Program-made: the position numbers and the translations under genes
In this document: piece by piece, positions 15,739 to 24,807 of the stretch
Layout: every line of letters starts with the position of its first letter
Position numbering within the stretch: the stretch's first letter is position 1
The notes under the pieces: generated by a model
Database searches by the model: none
Told to the model about the DNA's origin: nothing
What the model saw: only the letters and a program-made list of their open reading frames with translations
Source of the DNA: Geobacillus genomosp. 3
Lineage (GTDB): Bacteria > Bacillota > Bacilli > Bacillales > Anoxybacillaceae
Length of the DNA: 56,000 nt
Reading direction: 5' to 3'
Assembly: GCF_000445995.2 (NCBI RefSeq)
Contig: NC_022080.4
Location: 160,001 to 216,000 of the forward strand

Positions 15739-17286
15739 ATGGTGCAGCCGTATAAACATGAACCGCTCACTGATTTTACCGTAGAAGCGAACCGTGAAGC
15801 GTTTTTAGCGGCGCTCAAAAAAGTCGAAGCTGAGCTGGGCCGCGATTATCCGCTCGTGATCGGCGGAGAACGGGTGATGACGGAAGACAAAATCACGTCG
15901 GTCAACCCGGCGAATAAAGCGGAAGTGATCGGCCGGGTGGCGAAGGCGAACAAAGAGCTGGCGGAGCGGGCGATGAAAACCGCTGATGAAGCGTTCCGTA
16001 CATGGAGCCGAACGAGCCCGGAAGCGCGGGCCGATATTTTGTTCCGCGCAGCGGCGATCGTGCGCCGGCGCAAGCATGAATTTTCCGCTTGGATGGTGAA
16101 AGAAGCGGGCAAACCGTGGCGCGAAGCGGATGCGGATACGGCCGAAGCGATCGACTTTATGGAATATTACGCGCGGCAAATGTTGAAGCTGAAAGACGGT
16201 ATTCCGGTTGAAAGCCGTCCGGGGGAAACGAACCGGTTTTTCTATATTCCGCTTGGGGTCGGGGTCGTCATTTCACCGTGGAACTTCCCGTTTGCCATTA
16301 TGGCGGGCACGACGGTCGCTTCGCTTGTGACGGGCAATACAGTGCTCTTGAAACCCGCGAGCGCAACGCCGGTTGTGGCGTATAAATTTGTCGAAGTGCT
16401 CGAACAGGCTGGGCTTCCGGCCGGCGTGTTGAACTATATCCCGGGAAGCGGGGCGGAAGTCGGCGACTATTTGGTCGACCATCCGCGCACAAGGTTTATT
16501 AGCTTCACCGGCTCGCGTGAAGTCGGAGTACGCATTTATGAGCGGGCGGCCAAAGTGCAGCCGGGGCAAATTTGGTTGAAACGCGTCATTGCGGAAATGG
16601 GCGGAAAAGACGCCATTGTCGTCGACAAAGAAGCCGATCTCGAACTGGCGGCGCAATCGATTGTCGCCTCGGCGTTTGGCTTCTCGGGGCAAAAATGTTC
16701 GGCGTGCTCGCGCGCGATCATCGTCGAGGACGTCTACGACCAAGTGCTAAACCGCGTCGTCGAGCTGACCAAACAGCTCAACGTCGGCGACCCGGCCGAA
16801 CAGGCGACATTTATGGGCCCGGTCATCGACCAAGGGGCGTACAACAAAATTATCGAGTACATCGAAATCGGCAAGCAGGAAGGTCGCTTGATGACGGGCG
16901 GAGAAGGAGACGATTCGAAAGGTTTCTTCATCCAGCCGACGGTGTTTGCCGATGTCGACCCGAACGCGCGCATTATGCAGGAAGAAATTTTCGGGCCGGT
17001 CGTGGCGTTTGCGAAAGCGCGCGACTTTGATCATGCGCTGGAGATCGCGAACAACACGGAATACGGCTTGACGGGAGCCGTCATTTCGCGCAACCGGGCG
17101 AACCTTGAGAAAGCGCGGCACGAGTTTCATGTCGGCAACTTGTATTTTAACCGCGGCTGCACAGGCGCCATTGTCGGCTACCAGCCGTTTGGCGGCTTCA
17201 ACATGTCAGGCACCGATTCGAAGGCAGGCGGTCCGGACTACTTGATCCTCCATATGCAAGCAAAAACGGTGTCGGAAATGTTTTAA
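15739..17286 (+). CDS. rocA: 1-pyrroline-5-carboxylate dehydrogenase RocA
   Basis: 515 residues from ATG 15739, preceded by AAGGGGG, the standard length for Bacillus RocA. Aldehyde dehydrogenase fold: [30 protein letters not shown], general base Glu in AEMGGKDA, and the catalytic Cys in [10 protein letters not shown] near residue 320, then [10 protein letters not shown]. It oxidises glutamate semialdehyde (pyrroline-5-carboxylate) to glutamate with NAD, the last step of arginine, ornithine and proline breakdown. It is divergent from the rocR-like regulator and followed by its own terminator. rocD, the preceding pathway step, lies downstream across an insertion-like scar. Confidence 0.96.
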   Translation: MVQPYKHEPLTDFTVEANREAFLAALKKVEAELGRDYPLVIGGERVMTEDKITSVNPANKAEVIGRVAKANKELAERAMKTADEAFRTWSRTSPEARADILFRAAAIVRRRKHEFSAWMVKEAGKPWREADADTAEAIDFMEYYARQMLKLKDGIPVESRPGETNRFFYIPLGVGVVISPWNFPFAIMAGTTVASLVTGNTVLLKPASATPVVAYKFVEVLEQAGLPAGVLNYIPGSGAEVGDYLVDHPRTRFISFTGSREVGVRIYERAAKVQPGQIWLKRVIAEMGGKDAIVVDKEADLELAAQSIVASAFGFSGQKCSACSRAIIVEDVYDQVLNRVVELTKQLNVGDPAEQATFMGPVIDQGAYNKIIEYIEIGKQEGRLMTGGEGDDSKGFFIQPTVFADVDPNARIMQEEIFGPVVAFAKARDFDHALEIANNTEYGLTGAVISRNRANLEKARHEFHVGNLYFNRGCTGAIVGYQPFGGFNMSGTDSKAGGPDYLILHMQAKTVSEMF

Positions 17287-17291
17287 CGCCG

Positions 17292-17316
17292 GGGCGGCCG
17301 CGGCCGCCCTCTTTTA
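17292..17316 (+). terminator. Terminator after rocA
   Basis: GGGCGGCC / GGCCGCCC stem with a very short GC loop (17292-17309) followed by TCTTTTA. Confidence 0.7.
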
Positions 17317-17329
17317 TTCATCTGCGCCA

Positions 17330-17640
17330 AGGAGACCCCCGTTTCTGCGCGTGAGCGTAAGTGGAGGATGAACCGGTGTTCACCGTCCATCTTCCCTTTG
17401 CCTTCAATGAATCAAAAGTATAAGCCGTCCGAAATTGTTTGAATGTAGGGCTTTGTTTGCTGTCGCGGCAAGACAGCAGAATTACGGGGCGCACGGGGGC
17501 GGATTGATGGACAGCCCACCGTGGGGCAAGGGTTCCTAAGAATCTTCCCTCTTGAAGCGTCCGCGTAGGTCGGAGGGCGTTCAACGTCCTGGCAAGGAGT
17601 TTTCCGCTTCAAGGCGGGGCTGAAGTGGGAAAAGGATAAC
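17330..17640 (+). repeat. Non-coding IS200/IS605-like scar between rocA and rocD
   Basis: No supported gene. At 17335-17386 the pattern CCCCCGTTTCTGCGCG...TAAGTGGAGG, shortly followed by GTTCACCG, resembles the right-end hairpin of IS605-type elements and shares GTTCACCG with the scar at 55.0-55.3 kb. A second hairpin-like block, ATCTTCCCTC (from 17542) against GGAGGGCGTTCAAC (17571-17584), has the same layout. No tnpA or tnpB frame is visible. The rest shows no feature I can name. rocD transcription must start in or after this stretch, or read through. Confidence 0.45.
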
Positions 17641-17670
17641 GTGCAGGAGAAACCAAGAGGAGTGATCCTG

Positions 17671-18879
17671 ATGACAACGAAATCCGAACAGCTCATCGAA
17701 CAGACGGAGCGATACGGGGCGCATAATTATCATCCGCTGCCGATCGTCATTTCCGAAGCAGAAGGAGTATGGGTGAAAGACCCGGAAGGAAACCGCTATA
17801 TGGACATGTTAAGCGCCTATTCGGCTGTCAACCAAGGGCATCGCCATCCGAAAATTATTGCGGCGTTAAAGCGGCAAGCTGAGCGCGTCACCCTCACGTC
17901 GCGCGCCTTTCATAACGATCAGCTCGGCCCATGGTATGAAAAGGTGTGCCGGCTGACAAACAAAGAGATGGTCTTGCCGATGAACACCGGGGCGGAGGCG
18001 GTCGAGACAGCGCTCAAGGCGGCGCGCCGCTGGGCGTATGACGTCAAAGGCGTCCCGGACAACCAGGCGGAAATCATCGTCTGTGAAGGCAACTTCCACG
18101 GCCGGACGCTCGCTGTGGTGTCGTTGTCGTCCGAACCGGCCTATAAACGCGGTTTTGGTCCGCTTTTGCCAGGGGTGAAAATCATTCCGTACGGCGACAT
18201 TGAAGCGCTAAAAGCGGCGCTGACCCCAAATACGGCAGCGTTTCTCCTTGAACCGATCCAAGGGGAAGCCGGCATCCGCATTCCGCCGCAAGGGTTTTTA
18301 AAAGCGGCGTATGATGTGTGCAAGGAGAACAACGTCTTGTTTATCGCCGATGAAATCCAAACCGGCCTTGGGCGGACCGGAAAGTTGTTTGCCTGTGACT
18401 GGGAAGATGTTGTGCCTGACATGTATATTTTAGGAAAAGCCCTCGGCGGCGGGGTGTTCCCGATTTCGTGCGTCGTCGCCAACCGTGATATTTTGTCGGT
18501 GTTTGAACCCGGCTCGCACGGATCGACGTTCGGCGGCAATCCGCTCGCATGCGCGGTGTCGATTGCCGCGCTTGAGGTGATCGAAGAAGAGCGGCTGGCG
18601 GAGCGGTCGCTTGAGCTTGGCGAATATTTGTTGGCGAAGTTAAAACAAATCGAAAACAAAGACATTAAAGAAATCCGCGGCCGCGGCTTGTTTATCGGCG
18701 TCGAGCTGCATGGACCGGCGCGTCCGTATTGCGAAGCGCTGAAAGAACAAGGACTGCTTTGCAAGGAGACGCACGAAACGGTCATCCGTTTTGCGCCGCC
18801 GCTCATTATTACGAAAGAAGAGCTCGACTGGGCGATTGAGCGGATTGTAAAGGTGCTGTCCGAACCGGCCGCTGTTTAA
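17671..18879 (+). CDS. rocD: Ornithine aminotransferase RocD
   Basis: 402 residues from ATG 17671, 8 nt after AGAGGAG; B. subtilis RocD has 401. Class III PLP aminotransferase: glycine-rich [17 protein letters not shown], the PLP-stacking Asp in [16 protein letters not shown], and the Schiff-base Lys in [25 protein letters not shown] and [10 protein letters not shown] are typical of ornithine aminotransferase. It converts ornithine and 2-oxoglutarate to glutamate semialdehyde and glutamate, feeding RocA. The gene lies on the same strand as rocA but separated by a terminator and about 350 nt of unusual DNA, so it probably has its own promoter. Confidence 0.95.
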   Translation: MTTKSEQLIEQTERYGAHNYHPLPIVISEAEGVWVKDPEGNRYMDMLSAYSAVNQGHRHPKIIAALKRQAERVTLTSRAFHNDQLGPWYEKVCRLTNKEMVLPMNTGAEAVETALKAARRWAYDVKGVPDNQAEIIVCEGNFHGRTLAVVSLSSEPAYKRGFGPLLPGVKIIPYGDIEALKAALTPNTAAFLLEPIQGEAGIRIPPQGFLKAAYDVCKENNVLFIADEIQTGLGRTGKLFACDWEDVVPDMYILGKALGGGVFPISCVVANRDILSVFEPGSHGSTFGGNPLACAVSIAALEVIEEERLAERSLELGEYLLAKLKQIENKDIKEIRGRGLFIGVELHGPARPYCEALKEQGLLCKETHETVIRFAPPLIITKEELDWAIERIVKVLSEPAAV

Positions 18880-18891
18880 AGAAACGGAGAA

Positions 18892-18930
18892 AGGGTGTCC
18901 CGAAAATACGGCGGGGCGCCTTTTTGTTTT
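18892..18930 (+). terminator. Terminator after rocD
   Basis: AGGGTGTCCCG (from 18892) pairs through G.T pairs with CGGGGCGCCT, then TTTTGTTTT. Confidence 0.7.
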
Positions 18931-19015
18931 GCGGGGAATGGCGGTTTTCTGTTAAGATAGGGAAAGGATTGCATTGACGATGCATAAACATCCTACATAA
19001 GCGAAGGGCGAGCGA

Positions 19016-19639
19016 ATGGAGGAAGAACGCGTGCAGGCTTGGATCACCGATTTTATGGAGCAATTCGGATATATCGGCATTTTTTTGATGATCGCGCTTG
19101 AAAATATTTTCCCGCCGATTCCGTCGGAAGTCATTTTGCCGTTTGGCGGGTTTATGACGACATACACGTCTTTGACGGTGCCGGGCGTTATTGCGGCGGC
19201 GACTGCCGGTTCGGTCGTCGGGGCGTTGGTGCTGTATGGCGTCGGCCGGCTATTGTCTGTCGAGCGGCTTGAGCGGATCGTCGACCGCTGGGGCGGATGG
19301 CTGCGGGTGAAGCCGGAAGATATCGCCAAAGCGAACCGGACGTTTCAACGCTACGGGGTATGGGCGGTGTTTCTCGGCCGCATGATCCCGCTTGTGCGCA
19401 GTTTGATTTCCATTCCGGCCGGCATGGCGAAGATGAACGTATGGCTGTTTGTCTGGCTGTCGGTATTAGGGACGCTCATTTGGAATACGATTTTAATTTC
19501 CGTTGGCGCGGCGCTCGGCCAGTCGTGGGGAAAAGTATCCGACGTGATTGGCGCGTACGCTGAAGTCGTCTATGTCATCATCGCGATTGTCCTTGCCGTT
19601 GTGGTTGTCCGCTTTTGGAAAAGACGCCGGGTTTCATGA
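19016..19639 (+). CDS. DedA-family (VTT domain) membrane protein
   Basis: 207 residues from ATG 19016 (GAAGGGCG upstream). Five to six hydrophobic segments with the DedA signature: the re-entrant ENIFPPIPSEVILPFGGFM, GALVLYGVGR, and FLGRMIPLVRSLISIPAGMAKM containing the conserved Arg residues; C-terminal KRRR. DedA proteins include undecaprenyl-phosphate flippases and other lipid transporters that keep proton-motive force and wall growth normal. This one resembles the B. subtilis YngC type. It stands alone with its own terminator. A second, more distant DedA gene lies at 43819. Confidence 0.85.
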   Translation: MEEERVQAWITDFMEQFGYIGIFLMIALENIFPPIPSEVILPFGGFMTTYTSLTVPGVIAAATAGSVVGALVLYGVGRLLSVERLERIVDRWGGWLRVKPEDIAKANRTFQRYGVWAVFLGRMIPLVRSLISIPAGMAKMNVWLFVWLSVLGTLIWNTILISVGAALGQSWGKVSDVIGAYAEVVYVIIAIVLAVVVVRFWKRRRVS

Positions 19640-19655
19640 ACCGGCGCCTTTTTTG
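19624..19655 (+). terminator. Terminator overlapping the dedA stop
   Basis: CGCCGGGTT (19625-19633) / AACCGGCG (19639-19646) with tail CTTTTTT; the stop codon lies at the loop. Confidence 0.75.
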
Positions 19656-19699
19656 TGGGTGCTATCGTTCGAATCCGCTCTAATGACGAGCAGCGGATG

Positions 19700-20689
19700 T
19701 CAACGTTTCAGCAATAAGTAAATGAAATACGGCGCGCCGATCAAGGAGACGATGACCCCGGCGGGGAGCGGCTCGGCGAGGGCGTTGCGCCCGATCGTGT
19801 CGGCTGCAAGCAGCAGCCAGCCGCCGATCAGCATCGCCGCTGGAATGACCCGTTCATGGCGCGGGCCGACAATGGCTTTGGCGATATGCGGCGCCATCAA
19901 GCCGATGAACGAGATGCCTCCCGTCACGGAGACGGCGGCGGCTGCGACGGCCACAGCTGTTATCATAAGCACGAGCCGCTCGCGGCGGACGTGGACGCCG
20001 ACCCCGATTGAAACAGGATCGCCTAAGTGCAAAATATTGAGATGCTTCGCCCGATACAACGCCACCAGTGTGCCCGCCGCCAGCCACGGCAACATAGCCG
20101 AAATAAACGGCCAGTCATCACCCCAAATGTTGCCGGAAAGCCAGCGGGCGATAAAATCGACTTTCGTCCGGTCAGCCGCAGAAATGAGGACGATCATCAG
20201 CCCGGAGAGCGCCATCGAAAACCCGACGCCGGTTAAGATAAACGGCACCGGCTGCAGCCCGGTTGTTTTATTGTAGGAGACAGCATAGATGGCAGCCGCC
20301 GTCAGCAGCGCTCCGGCGAAGGCAACGAGCGGCAAGGTGTAAAGAAATGTTCCGGCCTCAATCGGGAAAAACAAAAAGAACAAGGCGACGCCTGCGCCGG
20401 CGCCGGCGTTGATCCCAAGCACGCCCGGGTCGGCGAGGTCATTGCGCGTGAGGCCTTGCAATACGGCCCCGGATAAGGCGAGCGCCATGCCGGCCAACAA
20501 GGTGATGAAAAGGCGCGGCAGGCGAAGGGAAAACAAAATGAATTCCTCTTCCATCGAACCGTAGCCAAACAGTGTCGGGACGATGCGGTTATATGAGAGC
20601 GGCGCATCGCCGGTGCCTAAGGCGACGGCCGCCGTTGCGGCAATGAGCAGCGCAAGCAAGGCAAAGAGCGAAAGACTTTGTTTTCTCAT
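19700..20689 (-). CDS. Iron-siderophore ABC transporter permease 2 (FecCD family)
   Basis: 329 residues on the minus strand; its ATG overlaps the stop of the upstream permease by 4 nt. About nine or ten membrane helices with FecCD hallmarks: LPRLFITLLAGMALALSGAV, GLTRNDLADPGVLGINAGAG, the coupling-helix region, and ITGGISFIGLMAPHIAKAIV near the C-terminus. It forms the membrane channel with the neighbouring permease. Last gene of a four-gene unit (ATPase, binding protein, permease, permease) preceded by a Fur box, so iron-limited expression is expected. The substrate is probably a ferric hydroxamate or similar siderophore, not determined by sequence. Confidence 0.92.
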   Translation of the reverse strand: MRKQSLSLFALLALLIAATAAVALGTGDAPLSYNRIVPTLFGYGSMEEEFILFSLRLPRLFITLLAGMALALSGAVLQGLTRNDLADPGVLGINAGAGAGVALFFLFFPIEAGTFLYTLPLVAFAGALLTAAAIYAVSYNKTTGLQPVPFILTGVGFSMALSGLMIVLISAADRTKVDFIARWLSGNIWGDDWPFISAMLPWLAAGTLVALYRAKHLNILHLGDPVSIGVGVHVRRERLVLMITAVAVAAAAVSVTGGISFIGLMAPHIAKAIVGPRHERVIPAAMLIGGWLLLAADTIGRNALAEPLPAGVIVSLIGAPYFIYLLLKR

Positions 20690-21693
20690 GAAAAGCCCCT
20701 CCCTTGTTTCCGGACGACGAAGAGGAAAAACGGCAAGCCAATGACGGCGATGATGGCGGCTACCGGCGTTTCGAACGGTGCATGGATCGTGCGCGCCGCC
20801 GTGTCGGCCAGCACCATGGCGCCGGCGCCGCCAGTCGCTGACAGCGGGATGACGAACCGGTAGTCGGCGCCGGCGATCGCCCGCACGAGGTGGGGGATCA
20901 TCAATCCAATAAAGGTGATATTGCCGGCGATTGCGACTGACGCTCCCGTCAGCAAAAACACCGCCAAAAACAGCGCTGTTTTCACGGCTGCTGTTTTTTG
21001 TCCGACGCCGACGGCGACGTCTTCGCTTACGCTAAGGATCGTCAGCGGCCGCGCATACGAAACAGCAATAGCCAGACCAATTGCAATGAGCGGGACGCCA
21101 ACGGCCAGCTGTTTCCATGAGACCCCGGCCACCCCGCCTGACGTCCACATCGAGACGTCTTTGGAAATGTGGAAATACAGTCCGATCCCTTCAGCGATGG
21201 CGAACAAAAGCGCCGAGACCGCCGAGCCGGCCAGGACGATGCGCAGCGGAGAAAACCCGCCTTGGCGCATGGCGCCGATGCCAAAGACGACGCCTGCTCC
21301 GACGGCCGCACCAAGCAAACAGGCGACCGTGATCAACAGATAATGGGCGGAAGGGAAAAAGGCCATCGTCATGGCCAACGCTGCGTTCGCTCCGGCGGTG
21401 AGGCCAAGAAGCCCCGGATCGGCGAGCGGGTTGCGCGTCATCCCTTGCATGATCGCCCCGGCGACGGCAAGGCCGGCGCCGACAAAGGCGGCCGCTGTTT
21501 CGCGCGGCAAGCGGAGCTCACGAATGAGGTCAAGCTGTTTGCCTTGTTGATCGGAAAACAACGCCCGCCATACGTCGCTCCATGTCGTATCGGCGACGCC
21601 AATTCGCATCGAACCAAACCAAACGGCGGCAAGCAGGCCAAGCGACAGAACAAACGTATAGCGAAACGGCCAACGCCGGCGGTCTGCATCCAT
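20686..21693 (-). CDS. Iron-siderophore ABC transporter permease 1 (FecCD family)
   Basis: 335 residues from ATG 21693, 7 nt after GGGGGAG; a longer frame reaches 21735 but has no ribosome site. FecCD-type permease with LRLPRETAAAFVGAGLAVAG, GMTRNPLADPGLLGLTAGAN and ITFIGLMIPHLVRAIAGADY. Its stop overlaps the next permease by ATGA, implying translational coupling and a heterodimeric channel. A stem-loop sits between the binding-protein gene and this one, which may lower permease relative to binding-protein synthesis. B. subtilis yfiZ/yfhA is the closest arrangement I recall. Confidence 0.92.
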   Translation of the reverse strand: MDADRRRWPFRYTFVLSLGLLAAVWFGSMRIGVADTTWSDVWRALFSDQQGKQLDLIRELRLPRETAAAFVGAGLAVAGAIMQGMTRNPLADPGLLGLTAGANAALAMTMAFFPSAHYLLITVACLLGAAVGAGVVFGIGAMRQGGFSPLRIVLAGSAVSALLFAIAEGIGLYFHISKDVSMWTSGGVAGVSWKQLAVGVPLIAIGLAIAVSYARPLTILSVSEDVAVGVGQKTAAVKTALFLAVFLLTGASVAIAGNITFIGLMIPHLVRAIAGADYRFVIPLSATGGAGAMVLADTAARTIHAPFETPVAAIIAVIGLPFFLFVVRKQGRGFS

Positions 21694-21721
21694 CGGTGAC
21701 TCCCCCTTTGACACAAGAAAG

Positions 21722-21753
21722 GACGGGACATTCACTTCGGTGAACGCCCCGTC
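21722..21753 (-). terminator. Intercistronic stem-loop between binding-protein and permease genes
   Basis: GACGGGGCGTTCA / TGAATGTCCCGTC pairing on the minus strand, followed by a CTTTCTTG stretch. Such hairpins behind binding-protein genes often stabilise the upstream mRNA or partially terminate. Confidence 0.6.
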
Positions 21754-21759
21754 TCTTCG

Positions 21760-22686
21760 TTATTGGCCTAAAAAGTGTTTTTGAAAGAAATCGAGCTGGT
21801 AGTCTAACGTAATCGGGTCGTTGAAATAAAATGCCTTCGCATCAGCGACAAACATATGGCCGTTTTTCACAGCAGGGATGTTTTTGAACGTGTTCGTCTC
21901 CATAAACGATGTGTCGCCGTCCCCGTTTTTGCTTAAGATGAGATAATCGCCGACAAACTGCGGCAGCGCCTCAAGGGAAACGGCATAGTAGCCCGGTTTG
22001 AGCGCTTGCTCTTCCACAGCTTTGGGCATTTTCAATTTCATTTCTTGGTACAAAATCTCGGTGCCGCGCGCCCAGTTGTTGCCGAACACATACAGCTGCT
22101 TATCAAAGTTTTCAGCTACGGTGACGGTCGCGTTTTCGCCAATTTTGGCCCGGATTTCTTCCCCGGCTTGTTGCGCCCGTTGTGTAAAGTCGTCGATCCA
22201 CGCTTTCGCTTCTTTTTCTTTATTCAACAGTTTGCCGATTTCCAAAAACTGCGTCAAATAATCGACCTTCCCATATGTAAAAGTGACGGTCGGCGCGATT
22301 TTGCTGAGCTTGTCGACGTTTTTCGTATTGGATAATCCGATAATTAAGTCCGGTTTTAATGCCATAATTTTTTCAATGTCTTCATCGGTCACGACTTCGG
22401 CGTCTTTCAGTTTCTCTTGAAAAAGCGGATTCATTTTCGACCACGAATCCACGCCGACAACGGGGACGTCCAAGGCCAGCACATGCCCGGCAAACGTCGA
22501 TAAGACGACGACGCGCTTCGGATCAGCCGGCACTTCCACCGGTCCGTTTTCCGATTGATACGTAATCGTTTCCGGTTTTTTTTCAGCCGGCGACGCGTTC
22601 GTTTCCTTGTTGTCGTTCGCTGTGTTGCCGCACGCGCTCAACACAAGCGCAAAAAGAAGCAGCAATGCAAGCCATGTTTTTCTCAT
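21760..22686 (-). CDS. Iron-siderophore ABC transporter substrate-binding lipoprotein
   Basis: 308 residues from ATG 22686 (AGGGAGG upstream), overlapping the ATPase stop by 4 nt. Lipoprotein signal KTWLALLLLFALVLSAC-G with lipobox LSAC, then a polar linker. Periplasmic-binding type III fold: PKRVVVLSTFAGHVLALDVP, MALKPDLIIGLSN, APTVTFTYG, and FFQKHFLGQ at the end. It captures ferric siderophore outside the membrane and delivers it to the FecCD pair. It is closer to hydroxamate-type (YfiY-like) binding proteins than to the bacillibactin protein FeuA, but substrate assignment is tentative. Confidence 0.9.
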   Translation of the reverse strand: MRKTWLALLLLFALVLSACGNTANDNKETNASPAEKKPETITYQSENGPVEVPADPKRVVVLSTFAGHVLALDVPVVGVDSWSKMNPLFQEKLKDAEVVTDEDIEKIMALKPDLIIGLSNTKNVDKLSKIAPTVTFTYGKVDYLTQFLEIGKLLNKEKEAKAWIDDFTQRAQQAGEEIRAKIGENATVTVAENFDKQLYVFGNNWARGTEILYQEMKLKMPKAVEEQALKPGYYAVSLEALPQFVGDYLILSKNGDGDTSFMETNTFKNIPAVKNGHMFVADAKAFYFNDPITLDYQLDFFQKHFLGQ

Positions 22687-23483
22687 GATGAATAAGCCTC
22701 CCTCAGCAGATGGTACGTCAAGCAAACTGGTTTGTTCGTCCGCGGATCGCGGCCGATGTCGGCGTCAATGCCGAACACGTCGCGGAGCACTTCGCGACAG
22801 ATGACGTCTTCGCTCCGCCCGGACTTGATGATGGCTCCTCCTTTCATAGCGATGATATAGTCGGCGAAACGGGCCGCCTGGTTGATGTCATGAAGCACCA
22901 TGACGATCGTCCGCCCTTCTTCTTTGTTCAGCCGCTCCAGCAGCTCGAGCACTTCAAGTTGGTGGGCGATGTCCAAGTACGTTGTCGGTTCGTCCAAAAA
23001 GATGATGTCCGTCTCCTGGGCGAGCGCCATGGCGATCCAGACGCGCTGCCGCTGCCCGCCGGAGAGCGCATCGACCGGCCGGTGTTTTAAGTCGGCCGTT
23101 TTCGTCATGTGAAGCGCCCAGTCGATCGCTTCGTAGTCTTGTTTCGTCAGACGGCCAAACCCTTTTTGATACGGGAAGCGGCCGTACGAGACGAGCTCGG
23201 CGACCGTTAATCCGCTTGCCGCTTCCGGCGTCTGCGGTAAAATGGCCATTTTTTTCGCCAGCTCTTTCGTGTGCTGCTGCGAAATCGCTTGGCCGTCCAA
23301 AATGACCGCACCGGACTGCGGGGAAATGATGCGCGTCAACGTTTTCAAGAGCGTTGACTTCCCGCATCCGTTCGGCCCGATAATGGCCGTAATTTGCCGG
23401 TCGGGAATGTGAACGGACAAGCGTTCAAAAATCGTCCGGTCATCGTAGCGGACGGTCAGCTCCTCGGCGTACAAGCGGACCAT
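22683..23483 (-). CDS. Iron-siderophore ABC transporter ATPase (FepC/YusV-like)
   Basis: 266 residues from ATG 23483. ABC motifs are complete: Walker A GPNGCGKST, Q-loop LPQTPEA, signature LSGGQRQRVWIAMAL, Walker B IIFLDEPT, D-loop YLDIAHQ and switch His in VLHDINQA. The GFGRLTKQDYEAIDWAL segment is typical of siderophore-import ATPases such as FepC, FhuC and YusV. Unlike B. subtilis, where YusV is encoded apart from its permeases, the ATPase is here first in the operon. The Fur box lies between its start and the promoter. Confidence 0.93.
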   Translation of the reverse strand: MVRLYAEELTVRYDDRTIFERLSVHIPDRQITAIIGPNGCGKSTLLKTLTRIISPQSGAVILDGQAISQQHTKELAKKMAILPQTPEAASGLTVAELVSYGRFPYQKGFGRLTKQDYEAIDWALHMTKTADLKHRPVDALSGGQRQRVWIAMALAQETDIIFLDEPTTYLDIAHQLEVLELLERLNKEEGRTIVMVLHDINQAARFADYIIAMKGGAIIKSGRSEDVICREVLRDVFGIDADIGRDPRTNKPVCLTYHLLREAYSS

Positions 23484-23510
23484 GCGGTCACCCCCTTTTG
23501 AGTTGGAAAA

Positions 23511-23525
23511 TGAGAATCAATATCA
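23511..23525. promoter_or_regulatory. Fur box of the siderophore importer
   Basis: TGAGAAT-C-AATATCA, a 7-1-7 match to TGATAATNATTATCA with one mismatch per arm, 28-42 nt upstream of the ATPase ATG and just downstream of the predicted start point. Iron-replete Fur would repress the operon. Confidence 0.85.
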
Positions 23526-23543
23526 ATATCATTCCTAAACTCC

Positions 23544-23573
23544 ATTATAGCGAATTCGTTAAAAAAAAGACAA
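23544..23573 (-). promoter_or_regulatory. Promoter of the siderophore importer operon
   Basis: Minus strand TTGTCT (23573-23568), 18-nt spacer, TATAAT (23549-23544); start near 23537, placing the Fur box at about +12 to +26. Confidence 0.65.
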
Positions 23574-23838
23574 TACATTTTTGTGAATAAACGATGAATT
23601 TAATTGGCAACAGAGGGCCTAAGCCGTTCAAAACAAAGGGGAAATTACACGGGATCAGGGCGAAACGGACAGGGAAAGAAGGATCAATGTTGGAGGAGGA
23701 ACCGTATTTGGCAATCTTTCTTGATGCTGTATGAAGTGTAAAAGGTGTCTCGGCCTCTCACAGGGCTGTGATCCGCCGCGGGACGGTACACTGTCACGGC
23801 AAACTATATAGATAGCAAGCCATCTGCCTCCGTCATGC

Positions 23839-23942
23839 TGTTGCGAAAATGCAACAAGCGGTTTAGATGTTTTATGGGTGAAGCGCAACACTTTGTATTG
23901 AACTGTTGTAGTTTTGCAACAAATCGTTGTTGTTTCGCAACA
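23839..23942 (+). promoter_or_regulatory. Three enhancer-type activator sites (UAS)
   Basis: Three palindromes of identical 6-6-6 layout: TGTTGC-N6-GCAACA (23839-23856), TGTTGT-N6-GCAACA (23904-23921) and CGTTGT-N6-GCAACA (23925-23942), plus an isolated GCAACA half site at 23884. The second and third are 21 nt apart, two helical turns. They lie 62-180 nt upstream of a sigma-54 promoter, the usual distance for an enhancer-binding protein. The activator encoded downstream is broken. Confidence 0.8.
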
Positions 23943-24003
23943 AAAAAGCAGGTAAGATGAAGCATAGGGACGATTATTTTTGAATATTCGAAATCATTAT
24001 TCG

Positions 24004-24019
24004 TGGCACAAAAATTGCT
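24004..24019 (+). promoter_or_regulatory. Sigma-54 (SigL) promoter
   Basis: TGGCAC-AAAAA-TTGCT: perfect -24/-12 elements with canonical spacing (GG 24005-24006, GC 24017-24018). Start point expected near 24030. It drives the decayed activator gene and, by read-through, the acyl-CoA dehydrogenase. Confidence 0.9.
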
Positions 24020-24050
24020 TAAGTAGAATAATGAAGGCGGAAGGGCAGGA

Positions 24051-24807
24051 ATGGTGATGAAGGTGGAAGACGCAATGACAAGAACCGAAACGGCTATTTT
24101 TGAAAGCGATCTCCTTGGACGTGCGGCTCGCGCGTTGGCTGAGCACGGGCTCGACGGTGTCATCGTATGCAACAGCGAAGGAGGAATAGCCGGAGATGAT
24201 TCATCAAGGAGCGGAAACGGGCAATACATTGATCGATCGTCTCCGCAGTGCCGATCATTGAGGAAGATGGGCGAGCCAAGCGGGCTGCCGTGTATGTCAA
24301 AGATATGACCGAGATGGAGCAGCTCCGCGCTGAACTCGAAGAGACGAAGCGGCTTCTCCATACGTTAAGCCGGTGGGAAGGCGATGACCTTATTTACCAG
24401 GCGCCGGCGATGGCCTACCGCTTATGTTTGCTGACGGGGCGCTTGCGGCGATGATGGACTACCATTGGCCCGGGAACGTTCGCGAGCTCGTCAACGCCAT
24501 CGAGCGCATGTTTGTAACGTCTGCCGCGCCGGTCGTTGACGAAGACCATGTGGTGAAATGGCTTTACCTTGAGGCGCTGCCGACCGCCAATCCGGTATCA
24601 ATCGGGGAGATCGTCCCGCTCAAACAAGCGGTGGCAGACGTTGAGCGCCAGTTGACCATCCAAGCGCTCTACCGTGTGCGCACGTATCGGCGGGCGGCTA
24701 AGCTGTTAGGCGTCGATGCTTCGACACTCGCGCGCAAAGCGCAAAAATATGGAATCCGATCATCGGGAGGGGAAGACGATGGATTTTACATTGCCAGCCG
24801 AGATTGA
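24051..24807 (+). pseudogene. Sigma-54-dependent activator (CBS/PAS type), internally deleted and frameshifted
   Basis: Three frames carry consecutive pieces. Frame from about 24051: CBS-like MKVEDAMTRTETAIFESDLL, RAARALAEHGLDGVIVC. Frame from about 24248: sensor end VPIIEEDGRAKRAAVYVKDM and linker helix, ending WEGDDLIYQAPAMA. Frame from about 24424: DYHWPGNVRELVNAIERMF and a C-terminal Fis helix ([20 protein letters not shown]). Between YQAPAMA and FADGAL the whole AAA+ core (Walker A, GAFTGA, Walker B) is missing, some 200 or more residues. It cannot work as a sigma-54 activator. The promoter and enhancer sites upstream remain intact. Its last 29 nt overlap the acyl-CoA dehydrogenase start. 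Confidence 0.85.
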
